Shown here piece after piece: positions 11,378 through 23,700 of a DNA stretch of 64,000 nucleotides (positions within the stretch are counted from its first letter, which is position 1; each line of letters opens with the position of its first letter). Made by a program: the position numbers and the translations under genes. The DNA is from Floccularia luteovirens (lineage: Eukaryota; Basidiomycota; Agaricomycetes; Agaricales; Squamanitaceae). The stretch is taken from assembly GCA_009739215.1 (NCBI GenBank), contig VSJF01000006.1, positions 868,001-932,000 on the forward strand. The letters run 5' to 3'. Under the pieces are notes generated by a model. That model was not told the origin of the DNA, made no database searches, and saw only the letters and a program-made list of their open reading frames with translations.

Positions 11378-11983
11378 TCATTGAACTCCTATCGCGTTCA
11401 GGCGACTTTTCGCTATCAACCCTATGTCCTGAATTGCGCGATTCAATTCAGCCTTCCAGATTGCATCTGTCACATCCATGGATGGAATTGTAGCCAAGTC
11501 TGGCTCGTTTGGTGATAACGAATGATCTAATCCTAAGACGTTCTCCATTTCCTCGACAATTGCAGCTCGACTTCTCCCATTCACAAACGTGATATATCGA
11601 AGCCCTGGATATGCTGCTTCGTAGCAAGCATTCAGGTGAGAGAGTCTGGCCAATACGTCTGGTGGGGTAGGGGAAGCTCCGTGTGCTCCTTGCTCTTTTG
11701 CACTTAATGTCGATAAATTCTTGTTTTTTCCGATACGTGGATGCCCCGATATGAATTCAGATTGCGCTGATACATCCCACTTTGCAATCTCCTGAAGAGA
11801 AAGATTGATCAAATGAGAGTATGAAGTCAGAGATGTTGACTTCAGAACATCGCAAAGCTTTGGTTTGAGAGTAGATATCAGGATCGGGGATGGTTCGAAG
11901 AGAATTTCAAGAGCGACGGCTAGTGGTGAGTCCTTTTGTGACGAAGATTCTGAGATGCTGTCTAATGGTGGTATGCTCGTCAT
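11378..11983 (-). CDS. 2-oxo-4-hydroxy-4-carboxy-5-ureidoimidazoline (OHCU) decarboxylase
   Basis: A single exon of 201 aa. The enzyme converts OHCU, made from urate via 5-hydroxyisourate, to S-allantoin in purine breakdown. Seen: FISGHPRIGKNKNLS with the catalytic His of the GHPRIG motif, the KEQGAHG segment, and LNACYEAAYPGLRYITFVNGRSR, the family's most conserved block. Length is close to fungal family members. It is divergent from the oxidoreductase at 12162, over a spacer with two perfect palindromes. Convergent with the J-protein gene 159 bp away. No peroxisomal SKL-type end is seen (it ends AIGVQ), so it is probably cytosolic. Confidence 0.9.
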   Translation of the reverse strand: MTSIPPLDSISESSSQKDSPLAVALEILFEPSPILISTLKPKLCDVLKSTSLTSYSHLINLSLQEIAKWDVSAQSEFISGHPRIGKNKNLSTLSAKEQGAHGASPTPPDVLARLSHLNACYEAAYPGLRYITFVNGRSRAAIVEEMENVLGLDHSLSPNEPDLATIPSMDVTDAIWKAELNRAIQDIGLIAKSRLNAIGVQ

Positions 11984-12017
11984 CTCTCCACCCAGTCTGT
12001 TATTTAAGACTCAGAAT

Positions 12018-12066
12018 AAGACGGAAATAACATTCCGTCTTCTTAAGGTACGGCCCGCAGCGGGCC
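12018..12066. promoter_or_regulatory. Tandem perfect palindromes, one a CGG-N10-CCG site
   Basis: Bases 12018-12041 form an inverted repeat of two 9-nt arms (AAGACGGAA / TTCCGTCTT) around 6 nt; inside it, 12022-12037 is CGG-N10-CCG, the spacing used by some Zn2Cys6 activators such as Put3. Eleven bases on, 12052-12066 is GGCCCGC-A-GCGGGCC. Both lie between the starts of the OHCU decarboxylase (-) and the oxidoreductase (+), so they could control either or both genes. A stem-loop in the 5' UTR is the alternative. Confidence 0.5.
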
Positions 12067-12161
12067 TTGATTTCCCACTAATTCCCCCATTCTACAGTAC
12101 ATATTTGGCAGACTCTTGTTAATCTTTCTCCTTATCTTCCTGACCCGTTGAACCTCCAGTC

Positions 12162-13721
12162 ATGGCTAGTTATAAACCATTCCAGCTACGTTGGGGAATA
12201 ATCTCAACAGGAAACATTGCGGCTTCTTTTGTGCGGGTATGCTATACTCGTACCTCAATGCTAATCATCAACAGTTAACTAACCGTGCTCTTCCAGGATT
12301 TATTGGTGGACCCATCAACGTAAACCTTTATATGGTGTAATGGATACCAACCCAACTTACTCCAATATAGCCGCGAAACGCATGATGTAGCTCATAAAGT
12401 TGTAGCTGTTGGATCCCGTAGTGTGGCCAAAGCACAAGAATTCATCGATACTATCGTTAAAGGTGACAAAACAATTAAAGCGTACGGAGCATACGAAGAA
12501 GTATATGCAGATGAGGTGATTCTCTTGTTCAAACGTTTACACACATTAATGACAGAACATCCATCACTTAAAGAACGTAGACGTCATCTACATCGGTATG
12601 TCTACACAGAAATGTCGTAACTGGCGTGCATAACCAAATTGAAATCATCTTAAAGGAACTCCGCACACGTACCACTATGTGAACGCGCTCGATGCCATCA
12701 AAGCAAACAAGCATGTCCTCTGCGAAAAACCGGTAACTTGCAACTCGGCAGAATTACATTCCCTTCTCGCAGCCGCAAAAAAACACAACGTCTTCTTCAT
12801 GGAAGCGTTGTGGACGCGCTTCCATCCTTTGACATTGGAAGTAAAAAGAATAGCTGAAGAAGGCGTGCTCGGAGCACCAGTGGTTCTCCTTGCAGATCTA
12901 TCTGGTAACTTTGATATTCATAGTGTGTAGGATCTACTTGTTTTATTTCAAAATGCTGATATGTTATGATAGATATTCCTATTACCCACAGAATTCTAGA
13001 TCCTGATCTGGGAGGAGGAGCTTTACTCGACCTGTAAGTTGCTATCATATGGCAGCTGTGGGCCTAACTCACCTGTTCTCAGTGGTCCATATCCTCTTGT
13101 CTGGGTTAGTGTGTTCCAACGCGAATCTACCTCTTCCATCAATAAAACCTCCAAATACAGGCAATAGTTGCGCTCTACGAAAATCCTCTTAATAAACTAA
13201 GCAAACCGACTGCTATTACTGGAAACATGCTGAAAACTCCCTTAACAAATGTCGACAGCAGTACCGCATTCACTCTCACCTTTTCCTCTGAATCCCTTGC
13301 CGCACAAGCTATACTCAGCTGCAGTATTACGTTGAACGCTCCGACGCCTGGGGTCAACATCCGTTTTGAGAGAGGTAACATCAAAATAGCTCCTCCCATT
13401 TACTCCCCGAGAGAGTTCACTGTTGAATATTTCGGTGACAATGGTCGATTAATCCGTGAAGAAAAAAAGGTGTTTGAATATACTGGCGTTGGATGGTGTT
13501 TCCAGGCAGATGAAGTGGCAAGATGTATCAAAGATCGCAAGCTAGAAAGTGCATTGTGGGGACATAACAAGAGTTTACTCGAGATGGAGATCTTCGATGA
13601 GGTGAGGAAATGATTAATTACTCTGTGGGCCATAACTGATTGACACCACATGAAATGTGATACGTAGGTTCGTCGTCAGGGCGGATACAAATTCCCACCT
13701 GGAGTGGAGAAAGTCCTTTGA
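12162..13721 (+). CDS. Gfo/Idh/MocA oxidoreductase (D-xylose / dihydrodiol dehydrogenase type)
   Basis: Nine exons (12162-12236, 12297-12319, 12371-12515, 12574-12595, 12656-12922, 12973-13033, 13083-13104, 13161-13601, 13668-13721) give 369 aa; three exons are 22-23 nt. The N-terminal Rossmann fold shows RWGIISTGNIAASF, then VAVGSRSVAKAQEF and VDVIYIGTPHTYHYVNALDA, followed by the hallmark HVLCEKPVT with the EKP lysine. The C-terminal domain has FFMEALWTRFHP, THRILDPDLGGGALLDLGPY and a beta-sheet region. This set matches NADP-dependent D-xylose 1-dehydrogenase / trans-dihydrobenzenediol dehydrogenase relatives. The substrate is inferred only from family resemblance. The first base pairs upstream hold the paired palindromes shared with the OHCU decarboxylase gene. 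Confidence 0.85.
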
Positions 13722-16480
13722 AGTATTCTTATTTCACTATGTAAGGGTGATGTAATCCTATTCTGAGTTGTCAATATCATCGTTGTCTTTCTTCGCCCGA
13801 AGACCCTTAATGAAAAGCTTTATGGAAACTTGGATGCTTCTTCTCGTAGAACAATAGATCTCCAAAAGAGAATGCCATTTCTTTGATTTATACCAGCTCT
13901 ATTTACACGGATGCTATTTTGTAATTTTCTGTTCATGGCAAGAAATTTACACAACACATTGAATCATAATTCCATCTGCGCCACACTTGCAGCTTCTGTG
14001 GCACTCACATCCCACATTAGAGTATTGTCATTCTTATTCGGCTTAATGTCGTGTGTCCACAACGATGAATCGGAGCATGCTGCAATTGTCATAGATATCG
14101 ATAAACTGCTAATGTAACCCTATATATCAATTGTGTTATGCAAGGTGGGTCATGATGTGGTTGCAGCATGTCGAAATGTCTTACATAGATACGATTCTAA
14201 CAAACAAACAAATTTCCCGCAAGTTAGAGTCATCAAGATTGTTACTGCCACTGCATGGAGTCTTTCATTGAATGTGGTGTTTTCTTTTGAGGAAATGGAC
14301 AGATGCCTTAGCTTTTACCACCGAGAATCCTGATGTTTCATCACCCGAATCTTTCCTTTGACCTATGAATAATCGGCTGGCGGTACGTTGTGAGATCTTC
14401 TGTACTACCTTGGTGTAGTATGTGTCACGTGTCACGGTCACATTAAGTCGTAGCAAACTGTAACTACACAGTAGACTTAACACAACTTATACAGAACATT
14501 CTCTATATAATTTAACTCCTCTCCAGTAATCTCCTCCTACCTGAATTCATAGCTGTTCATACCTTGGAACTTCTATATGCAGTGGAACGCTCATAGTTCT
14601 CTGGACCCCAGGACCTGTCATGTCTGTACTATACCACAACGAGGATACATATCTATCACAGGAAGAAAACCTAGCGATCTGCGGCAACAATGTTGAACAT
14701 TGCAGCCTGATATAATGTACATTCGCATCCATTGCAACACTCAATCAGATTGCAAATGACGCGGCATTCCCTAATCACATTGAACACAGTGGAGCAAGTA
14801 TTCAGTACTAGTCCTTTCTAAGGTTCTCAGTAAATATCTCAATTACATTCAAATCTGTGGAGTCTGCGGGGAAGAGCGCGGGTGGCGTCCGTTCCCTTAC
14901 TGGACTTCTTTAATTCTGAACATGGTCTCAAGAGCAAGTCATTAGTATATATTAAGCCGTCGTTTATTTATAAAAATTAGAATGGAAACAAACAACTCTT
15001 CTACATCATTTCGTAATCTTCACTTCCTGCCCACACCATCTTTCAAAATGCCCAGTGGGTGTATCATATCCCTCTTCGGTTCTCCTTTTTTCACAAGAGA
15101 TTGTGATAGTCATGAGGCTCATGCATCTTACACCAAAGTCCTGTGCGGGTGGGATCACGTCTGATATTTGTGCAGTGAATGACAAGATCTTGTGAGAAAG
15201 TGTTTAGACTTGGAGACTCTTGGAGAGTGTCAGGGTGAAGGTCATGTGGATAGGGTCCTTTCTAATCAACTTGGGACGAACGATGAAGGAAGACCCATGA
15301 TGACGGCTAAGTGACGAGGTATGGACTCTCCATGAATTTATGTTTTGCTCCTCTTGATCTTGTCATTCAACAGAACCTATATAAAATGCGGGGCTTAGTT
15401 TAACTATATATGCTCAAAGCCCTGGCCCTGTCATTATGAGGCACACACTCGAGAGAATGTAGTAAGGTCTCACTCGCATTGATAGGAATACATAGAGCAA
15501 ATCCCGAGAGATTGAGCATTCCAAACCACAACGATCATCGCAAACCATAGTAGGAGGTAACACGGCGAAAAGTCACCTGGAGCTTGCATATCAAGTTTAT
15601 TTTTGCAATCAATCAAAGCTTGGACAGTTTCAACAGTAAGTTCCTCTTTCGCGCTCTTCAATCCAACGCTTGGTTTGGGAATCGCATCTCCCAAAATCAG
15701 GCGACCACCCCACAGGGTCCGGCAACCGGACGGTACCTTTCCTGGGAATTGATGCTGGGAATACTGGGCTGTCAGTGAGTCAAGTTATGTCTTCGCCAAA
15801 GACATGAATTTATCCATACTTATGTTCACCACTCACAATCATCTAACTTTACATAAGGACACTTTGATGTTATCAATTCGATGGATCATTTCGAATATAT
15901 AGGCTGGAGTGTGAAGCCTTCGACATCGTCACTGAACATTCCCCGTTGCCTTATAGAGAACCATCCTAACCTGACTTCATGCTCAAACTTAGCGGAAAAC
16001 TTGTAGTGAATCATAGCCAGTGGGTAAGTTTATTTTACCTACAAGCTAGGGGTTTAAGTCAGTCTGATAGAATCCCGATCAATTAATGACTTAAAAGACC
16101 ATTTGTTTTCCAGCGGCTTGACAGCCGGACGTGTACAAAATAGCAATACTTCCATACAATGTGTCAGAATCCATCAATTCCTTATGTTGGGGCTCGACCC
16201 ACTGCGGTTCTATGTGGTCCAGCATTAAAAAAACAAGGGAATCCTTGTTCTCATATCGTGTTGCCGTTATGTGTTTGGGTGGTGTATTCATTCATATATT
16301 TTTAGGATGAAGTGTATTTGCGATTGCATCTGTGCACAGGGCTGCTTCTACATTTCCATTGAATCTACTGTATTACTTACCCGATAAATCCATTTAGAGC
16401 TTAACCATATCTGTATCCATACTGGTGCTCAACACACAGAAGTCAGAAATGATTAACGGACACGCAAACATGTCATTTCG
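13722..16480. other. Gene-poor spacer of 2.8 kb
   Basis: Only short ORFs under 80 codons are present on either strand, none with recognisable domains or plausible splicing. A minus-strand piece near 15470-15694 (starting MGDAIPKPSVGLKSAKEELT) looks protein-like for about 40 residues, then decays, so it may be a gene relic. A CACGTG lies at 14426-14431. I see no tRNA, no terminal repeats and no transposase motifs. Confidence 0.5.
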
Positions 16481-16487
16481 TATAAAA
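16481..16487 (+). promoter_or_regulatory. TATA box of the modular hypothetical gene
   Basis: TATAAAA, 98 nt before the ATG at 16585. It marks the promoter of the unknown 10-exon gene and supports the chosen start region. Confidence 0.45.
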
Positions 16488-16584
16488 TCCGCCCTATCTT
16501 GAGATGGTACATTAGCCTTCTCATATCTGAGCAGGGACCCCCAACCTACACCCAATTTTCTTCACTACTGCTCAACCGACCAGA

Positions 16585-19500
16585 ATGTGTCTTGGAGAAA
16601 ACTCTGCGCACCACGCAGAATCTTATTTCAACGCCCAGCTCGCTGAATTATGGAATACTTCTAAAGACTGCGTCGAAAAGTCAGGCCCTGATGTGGAACC
16701 ATTAAACCGTGTCAGATATGACTTTGCTCTGTCAAAATTTCATGTTGACAGTCGACTTCGTTCGGGGACGAATGACAACGCTGCTTTCAGCGCCATCTTC
16801 GGTAAACCAACATTAAAATTTGTGTGCAACCATCAAGCAGTCCTCTACCTCCAAATAGAAAAAGGACATCTGTATTTGGATTATGACTGGTTGGATGAGT
16901 CAGATGACCCTCCAAACAAGTAAGATAAAGCAATCCTCACAAGTTCTCTCCTGTCATTAATAGTTGTTTTGTTAGTGTCCCGAAAAAACAAGACATCAAG
17001 GACAAAAATATTGCATTCCGCATGGATTTTGGTGTTCACAGAATTGGTGGCCATTCCAAGATCAGTGATAGTGCCCATATAATGCAATTGTTAGTCCTTG
17101 ATTTCCAAAGTAAGTATCAGACTATCTATTTGAGAATTATTACTCAATAACCTCCAGAGGCGAACCTTGTGTCCAAATTTAGCACTGATGTTCCCGGTAT
17201 GCGTGAGGGCCTGGAGTACTACATGAAGAAATACCTTGAGTTCCTTCATAACGCTGGTCTTCACGTCTTGTTCTCCCCGCCCGATTTTGACGACGACCGC
17301 TACAGCTTGAAGATTGACTACTCTGTTGTCACAAATATCTTCGACGAAAGTGAAAAAGTAAACCTCGGAATCAATGAGATCTTCGGCATATCCGTTGTTG
17401 AAATCAATAAGTTCCTCAGCACCAAATGGTTGGAATCAATCCTCTATAGTGATGATGACCGCCATACCCGTTGTCTCTCCGAATACCATAGCACCTGGAC
17501 TAGCTTACCGAATCAATCCGACATTCACTTCAAAGCCAAATTTGGCCCACCAAAGATTAAGGCACTTTGTGGGACTGAAGTCATTCTGTACTTTGAAATT
17601 GAAGAAGTAGACGTGTATGAGAGCAGCGATTTCTCTGTGTTAGTCAAAAGTTTTTTCTTTCAGACTCTTCCATGATTTGACTCTGCTCCGAAGTTCCGTT
17701 GATCATTACTCAAACTGGATGGTCCCCGTAGTTTGCGATGCCATCAGTGACGATGAAGGTTCTATCACCACCCGTATTAAACTTGACATGAGCAGTAAGT
17801 CTTGACAATCTATTACTTCTTCTTGCTTTGACATTTAGATAGCTGTCCGGTATTGCGAACATATCCCTAGTCTCAAGAAGGACGATAAAACAGTCAAAAA
17901 AATCCTTGATTTCATCATATATCATTACACGGCTGAAATCGAAAAATCATACTATCACTATATCTACAACGTTAACACAGTTGAAATTGATGGAGGCTTC
18001 TTTCCCTCAAGCCCACCTGGATCCGAAATCACAGTAATGTATCCCACCCACCCATCTCATGACCACAGACAAGAACTATTGATTGAGATCTCTCAACTAT
18101 CTGGCTTCGATTTCATCCAGATCATTTATGGCTATACCATCGCGGAACAGTTCATAAGACTTTGGAAATCTGCCACTGATGAACATACTAGATGTTTGAA
18201 GGACTGGTCGTTCAAGGAGGTCTCGATAACCTCCTTTGGTGCAATTGACATTCGCCTCTTGTCCAGCAAGAAAGCGATCGTATGGATACAAATTGAAAAG
18301 GGATCCATTGAGGGCTCTGGGGGGTAAGTCAAGAAATATCTTGTTTGTGCACTCTTTTTTAAGCGCTATAATACCAGCCCAGAGCAAGTAACTGATTGGA
18401 GCGTTGCTTTCGAGGTTGATCTTAAAATCATCGACCACAAAGATTTAAGGACCTCCACTGCGAAGACATGGTATTCTAGGTTCGAATCATCCCCTGCTTT
18501 GAAACAACATGGACAGGAGGAATACCGGCATTTATGCCTTGACTTCGAAAGTAAGTAGATGCTCTATATTTCCAAATGTCCTATTTAAACTGTTTTCTGT
18601 TATAGATGCCAGGTTCCTGTACAACATTTCCAAGTTTAGAGGCTTGACTTTGCGCAAGCATAAGTCTGTCAGCAATATGAAGACTATCGTCAAATATCTG
18701 CGTGAAGACTATTTCTCTACTCTTGCCGATCATGGCCACCTTATCTTGCAATCAGTACCCACTTGGACGACTGATACTCAAAACAACTCAATGAGCTTGA
18801 CCTCTGTCGACTTCCAGGTCTATTCTAAATACAAATTCGATTTGTATAGATCCCAACACATCTCCCAAAGCTCAGACGCATTTATCGTATTCCTAGGAAT
18901 GACCTGCTCCAGATCATCCCCACCCGTGCCTTCGGAACAGGTCTTTAAATGGGTTCTTAACATCAAAGGAGACTACTCACTTGGTTTCATCGAAATCTCG
19001 AAGAGTCGATTTATCACAGAACAATTACTCAGAGCTCTATCCCGTGTCAACGCCAGCACGACCATTGTTCCCATCTTCCCTGGAAGCAAAGATTATGAAG
19101 ATAGCGTTGATGTTATCAAGAGTCATGGTGGATGGAAATTGGCCCTCACAACCTGGGCACGTCGGTACCCCCAGGATTCAGGTCCCAAATGTGATTGGAA
19201 AGACACGAAAGTCATTGACAACAAGTATGTTTGGGACCACAGTGATGTATGGAGTCACAAACATGAGGGTGCAATGGATGATGCCGATAATGGCACTTAC
19301 ACAGTGGAGTGTAAGCTTCTACCCCGCTTCCCCCCATATAATATAATGCCTAAATATGCTTTCAGGTTTTACAAAGAATCATCTCCAGCTGCCGACCTCT
19401 TTCAAGAACGGAAGCATGGAAGTTGTGATGCGTGGTGAAACATCAGTTGAAATTGGCTTCCGCGGAGAAGACAGGCATTGGAAGTAAGACCTTTTCTTCC

Positions 19501-20232
19501 CTCGAATCTCGTTCAATTCGTTGACACCGGTTTCTTTTTAGTGTCAAGGGAACTTCAAAGTGGACAATTGCCTTGGTCATCAACTCTCCTTCTCGCGGAG
19601 GTGGTGTATCCTTCGAGATCAGAGGCGACATCAAGCCCAGATTCGATGTACCACTTATCCAAGGAGAAACCTCAAACAGTCTCGATCTTGAAAGACTTCG
19701 TTCCCTTCTTGAAATCGATCCCAAATCCCTTGTTGTCGACCTCGAGAAAACATTCGGTGGTGCATGGGGATACTGCATCCCGGGAATGGACGCATACTCC
19801 TTATGCAATCCTATTCTCAACAACCAAGGAGATGTTTTATTCGAACTGCAACGATTGGTTGCTCCCAGTCAACTACCTGGTCAAACGTCAGGGCCACTGC
19901 TCCGTGGATCTTCTGAAGGCCAGAGACCATCTCTCAAGGGGGGTGCGAGCATTCAAGGAAGCGAATCTTGTACGTATATCATCAATACCTGGACAAAAAA
20001 CAACAAACACTCACTCAATTTGATAGCCGATGGGAAGACAGGCGAAGGACAACAAGGGAACGGGGAGAACCAGAACGGAAGTCCGGGAACAAATGAAGAA
20101 CACAAAGAGAACAGGGAGAGCCAGAATGCAAACTCTGGGAAAGCAAATCCTACAGACAAATCACCCACACACAACAGGACAACATCATCCTCGTCTACCT
20201 TAGACGGGGATCCCACTCTCGTAGGAACTTAA
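16585..20232 (+). CDS. Unrecognised 1055-aa protein built of repeated beta-rich modules
   Basis: Ten exons (16585-16919, 16976-17109, 17158-17614, 17664-17794, 17843-18323, 18378-18550, 18606-19310, 19366-19483, 19542-19969, 20027-20232) keep phase throughout. I do not recognise the family. No signal peptide or membrane segment is seen. A module recurs: a helical lead (AELWNTSKD, TKWLESILYSDDDRHT, FIRLWKSATDEHT), a strand core (VLYLQIEKG, VILYFEIEE, IVWIQIEKG), a phase-2 intron, a second half ending LDFQ, LDMS or LDFE, and a phase-1 intron. A fourth, diverged copy spans exons 8-9 (VVMRGETSVEIGF, then WTIALVINSP). Exon 9 carries a conserved-looking FGGAWGYCIPGMDAYSL block. The last 70 residues are a Gln/Asn/Gly/Ser-rich tail. 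The final 57-nt intron is in frame and could be retained. Confidence 0.65.
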
Positions 20233-20769
20233 TCAAAGGTTTCAACAGCGTGGTTACGAGATCATGTCATCATAAGATTAGATCCTGTGACTGATCGCTC
20301 TCTTCAAAGTTATATTGGACTTGTACGCTCAAACGTATAGTTGGGTTATTTTCCATTTCTATGCCCATATCTACAACCAGTTTATCTTACCTCTCGTCCC
20401 TATCTGATGTTTCAATCAACTACCCGTTTGTCCTTCTGTTCCAAAGGGAATATGCAGAGGACAATCCAAACAATCCTTTATATAGCGCTTTTTAGTTTTT
20501 GTGTTGTAGTTTTTGATAATAAATTTCGGATCAATGAAAAGAAAGTCAACGATTTATTCGTTTGGTTCTATAATTTTTGAAGGAATCGTTCTACATGGGT
20601 ACTAAGGGGGGATCAGATGCAACAGGAAACTATTACGATGCCACGATTTTCAAAGGGAATGAGTTGTTCTATGTATACAGTGTACGGGGGAGGCAAGGTT
20701 ATGAGGAAGTCACGTAGGAAGGTGGGGCTAGGGGAAACATCAACATTAGTATGCGAAGATGGGAAGTTT
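20233..20769. other. Convergent 3' spacer
   Basis: The 537 bp lie between the stop codons of two convergent genes and must hold both 3' UTRs and polyadenylation sites. The part after 20500 is AT-rich. No ORF with support is seen. Confidence 0.4.
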
Positions 20770-23700
20770 CTAAACAAAGTATGTACCAGGTGAACGAGGT
20801 GCGCTTTGCAATAAACCAACAAGCGAACTCCTTTCTTCTTCAGAAAGTGTGTCGGCCAAACGCATAAAGCCTTCCATAGTTGCTTTGCGGTCTTCCTTCG
20901 CCAGCTCGATAAGGTTACGCACAATATGATCAGCTTTGAGCTGAGTGATAGTTGGTGTTAAGTCAAGGTTTTCTAGTGCTTCAGCCATCTCGCGGTATTC
21001 TGTTGTAGGTTCAATCTGCGCCAAATTGTTAAGCAAACGAGAGCGGTATTCATATGAGGTTCCAGGACTAGCAGTAGCAAGATCTGCAAGTGCTGCTGAT
21101 CGTGCGAACCGGGCACGAACAGCCCAATAGAAATGCCGACGAGCATCTTTCCATATCGCAGGTTTTGCGCATCCTTTAGCTTCCATGCGACCGGTTCGGC
21201 TATATTGATTGTCAGAGGCTTGTCTTCGTCACATAGACAATACACTCACTCATGGAGATCCGCATATAGTAGGGCTATCTGTTTATACGTCGGTTGGAGG
21301 AATGTTTCGCGACTCGCCAACGCTGCTGCTGCCGCTTCTCGTTCGGGTTTGGGTCTAGAAGAATCGTTGCTATCACGTTTCAAAGATGCGTATTTGGAAT
21401 CGAGACGCTCCATCAAACTGAGGATTTTATCTCGGCGCATTTTAATCTCTATGATACCCTCTGGTTCAAGGATACCTGCGCGGGCATCTACGTCGGCATA
21501 CATTTCCATTTGTTCTGTATTGATCGAGGGGTCAAGAACGACCCATGCTCCTCCACGCAGTTCACCGTTGGGAACAATGTACACGAAGATAGGCTGCTTG
21601 TAGCTTGATAGACCATCGACGATCTTTGAACCTTGCTTCAATACCTCATCATACATGTCTTGCTGGCCACCAGAGAATCCTCTCCAGTTAGCGAAGATGA
21701 TCAAAGGTAGACCTTCCCGGTTGAAATCGAATATAGCCTGAGCAGTCTTGTATGCCGAATTTGGATACCATACTTGACCGGCTTCCATTATGCGTTGCTC
21801 GAATGAAGCAGGGTTTGCTGGGTCAGCAGGGACAATACGTTCAATGGTTCGAGTTTCGACAGCGATGACTCCCATGGGAATGCCGCCTAGGCGAGCACGG
21901 CCAACGACAACAGTTTGTGCCCAACCACTGAGAGTTTCTTGGAAAGAGCCCTTATCGAAAAACCCGCTCTTCCAGCTGGACGTGCTCTCATCCATTTTCC
22001 CTTCGATGAACCACCTGGGATCGTATGGACCTTTAGGGGGCATATATTCAATTTCACGGTCCCATGAGTCGGCGGTCTCTCTGACGGGAAGTGCTCCACC
22101 CTTAGCTTCAGGAACGTAAGACATCCATTCGAGGATATGGGTAGCACCTTGTAAGTCACTACTCGCTGTAAGGTGGGAGACACCATTCTTGAACATTATT
22201 TGGGTGCCCCCAAGCTGCAAGTTTGATGTATAGACTTCCCGTCCAAGGACCTTGTTAAGAGCAGGGGCACCTGTCAAGATGATAGGTTGACCTTCGACTT
22301 GCACTGCGCGCTCTCCAAGGCGGACAAGGTATGCTCCGATACCAACCGAACGTGCAGTCACGAGGGTAATTGTAAAGATATCGTCATATGCTCGGGAGGT
22401 TTCTCCAGCGATAAGGCCAGATCCCTTCAAGGATTCCACTCCAAGACCGTCTTGCAAACCGATGACGTCCGTAATCTTGAAGCGACGTTCGCCTTCATCT
22501 TCGATTTCAATGGTTCTCACTGAATCCTTTCCTTTCTCTTGTAGCTTGAGGTTATTCTCTGGGGTCAAGTATAGGTAGCTGAAACCTTTCTCCGGGTTGT
22601 TGTTGTCATTCCACGCTACTGAGAATAGGGGAATTGCTTCTTCGGCAAGACCGATTCGGGCACCAGAATTTGCGGAGAGGTAAATGCGGGGTATTCCTTG
22701 GTTACGGGCATACTTTGTAACAAGATAGAAGAATTGATCTTCAATTGGACCAAAGGATCCAATTTTGTAAGTAATGTCATTTGCAACGACAACTGCCCTT
22801 CTGCCAGATGGGAACTCGGGGGTTCTGAGAGTAAAGACCCATGCTACCATTCCGAAAGTATTGTTTCCTTGTGCCCTGTCGACTTCGGTAAGTTCGTCAT
22901 GTTCATCGAGAACAAGTTCCTTGTATTCCAAGAAAACTTTCGGCAAAACAAGGGAAGGACTGGTATCACGAGCTTTGATCCATACGTTGTGCAAGGCCTT
23001 TGAGAATAATTCAGGGAAGTCGTAAACGTAGGTTGTGCCAATGAGATGGGCTTGGTATCGTTTTGGTTGCAATGATTCTTTGGTGGGATATGCCTGGTGT
23101 ACAGGTTGTAAATGAAGGGGTCCTTTATCGCCGATGGATTTGAGAATCGTTGTCCCTTTATCGGTAGTGATTTCTTGGTATCCGTGGTAGTTTACAATGA
23201 ATCCGGATACATTTTCAATGATGCAACGAATAGGTGTTACATTGCCATCGCTATCTTCAAGAGCGATCCGGATCTCTGAACCAGTTACATGTAACCTCCA
23301 GAGACGTTTTCCGTGCCGTTCGATGAAGCCGGATATCGCAGCAAGGACGTCCTCATACTCGACGGCGAGGTTATACACAAAGTTCATGAAAATGTGATTG
23401 CAATCTGCGTTGCGGTGTTCGGCACTGACTACTTCCAGAGCATCGAGAATGCTGGTTACGAGGCGGTCGGTTTCAGAGATAAGATATTCTGCGGTGCTCA
23501 TCGATCCTCGGAGGCGTCCAGGACGCACAAGAGCTCGGACGAAGAATCTGTTATCGAGTTGATTTTCCCTTGCAACAGCGTGATATATGTGAATCTGTTT
23601 GGCCTCAACGAAGCATGGTTTCAAGTTATAGTGTGATAAGCGACTGAGTTCAAGCTGGAATGCTAAGGCAGGTTCGATATTACGAATGGATTGTTCTTCA

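Noticed and set aside
14426..14431. CACGTG as a general enriched motif
   Set aside because: Over the whole window its count (I noted about nine) does not exceed the chance expectation of about 16; only its concentration in divergent promoters is notable.
19478..20023. Alternative frame (starting after 19850, with LVKRQGHCSVDLLKARDH) in exon 9 of the modular gene
   Set aside because: It looks protein-like for about 45 residues, but the frame used keeps FGGAWGYCIPGMDAYSL and GDVLFELQ and joins both splice sites in phase; a late splice into the other frame cannot be fully excluded.
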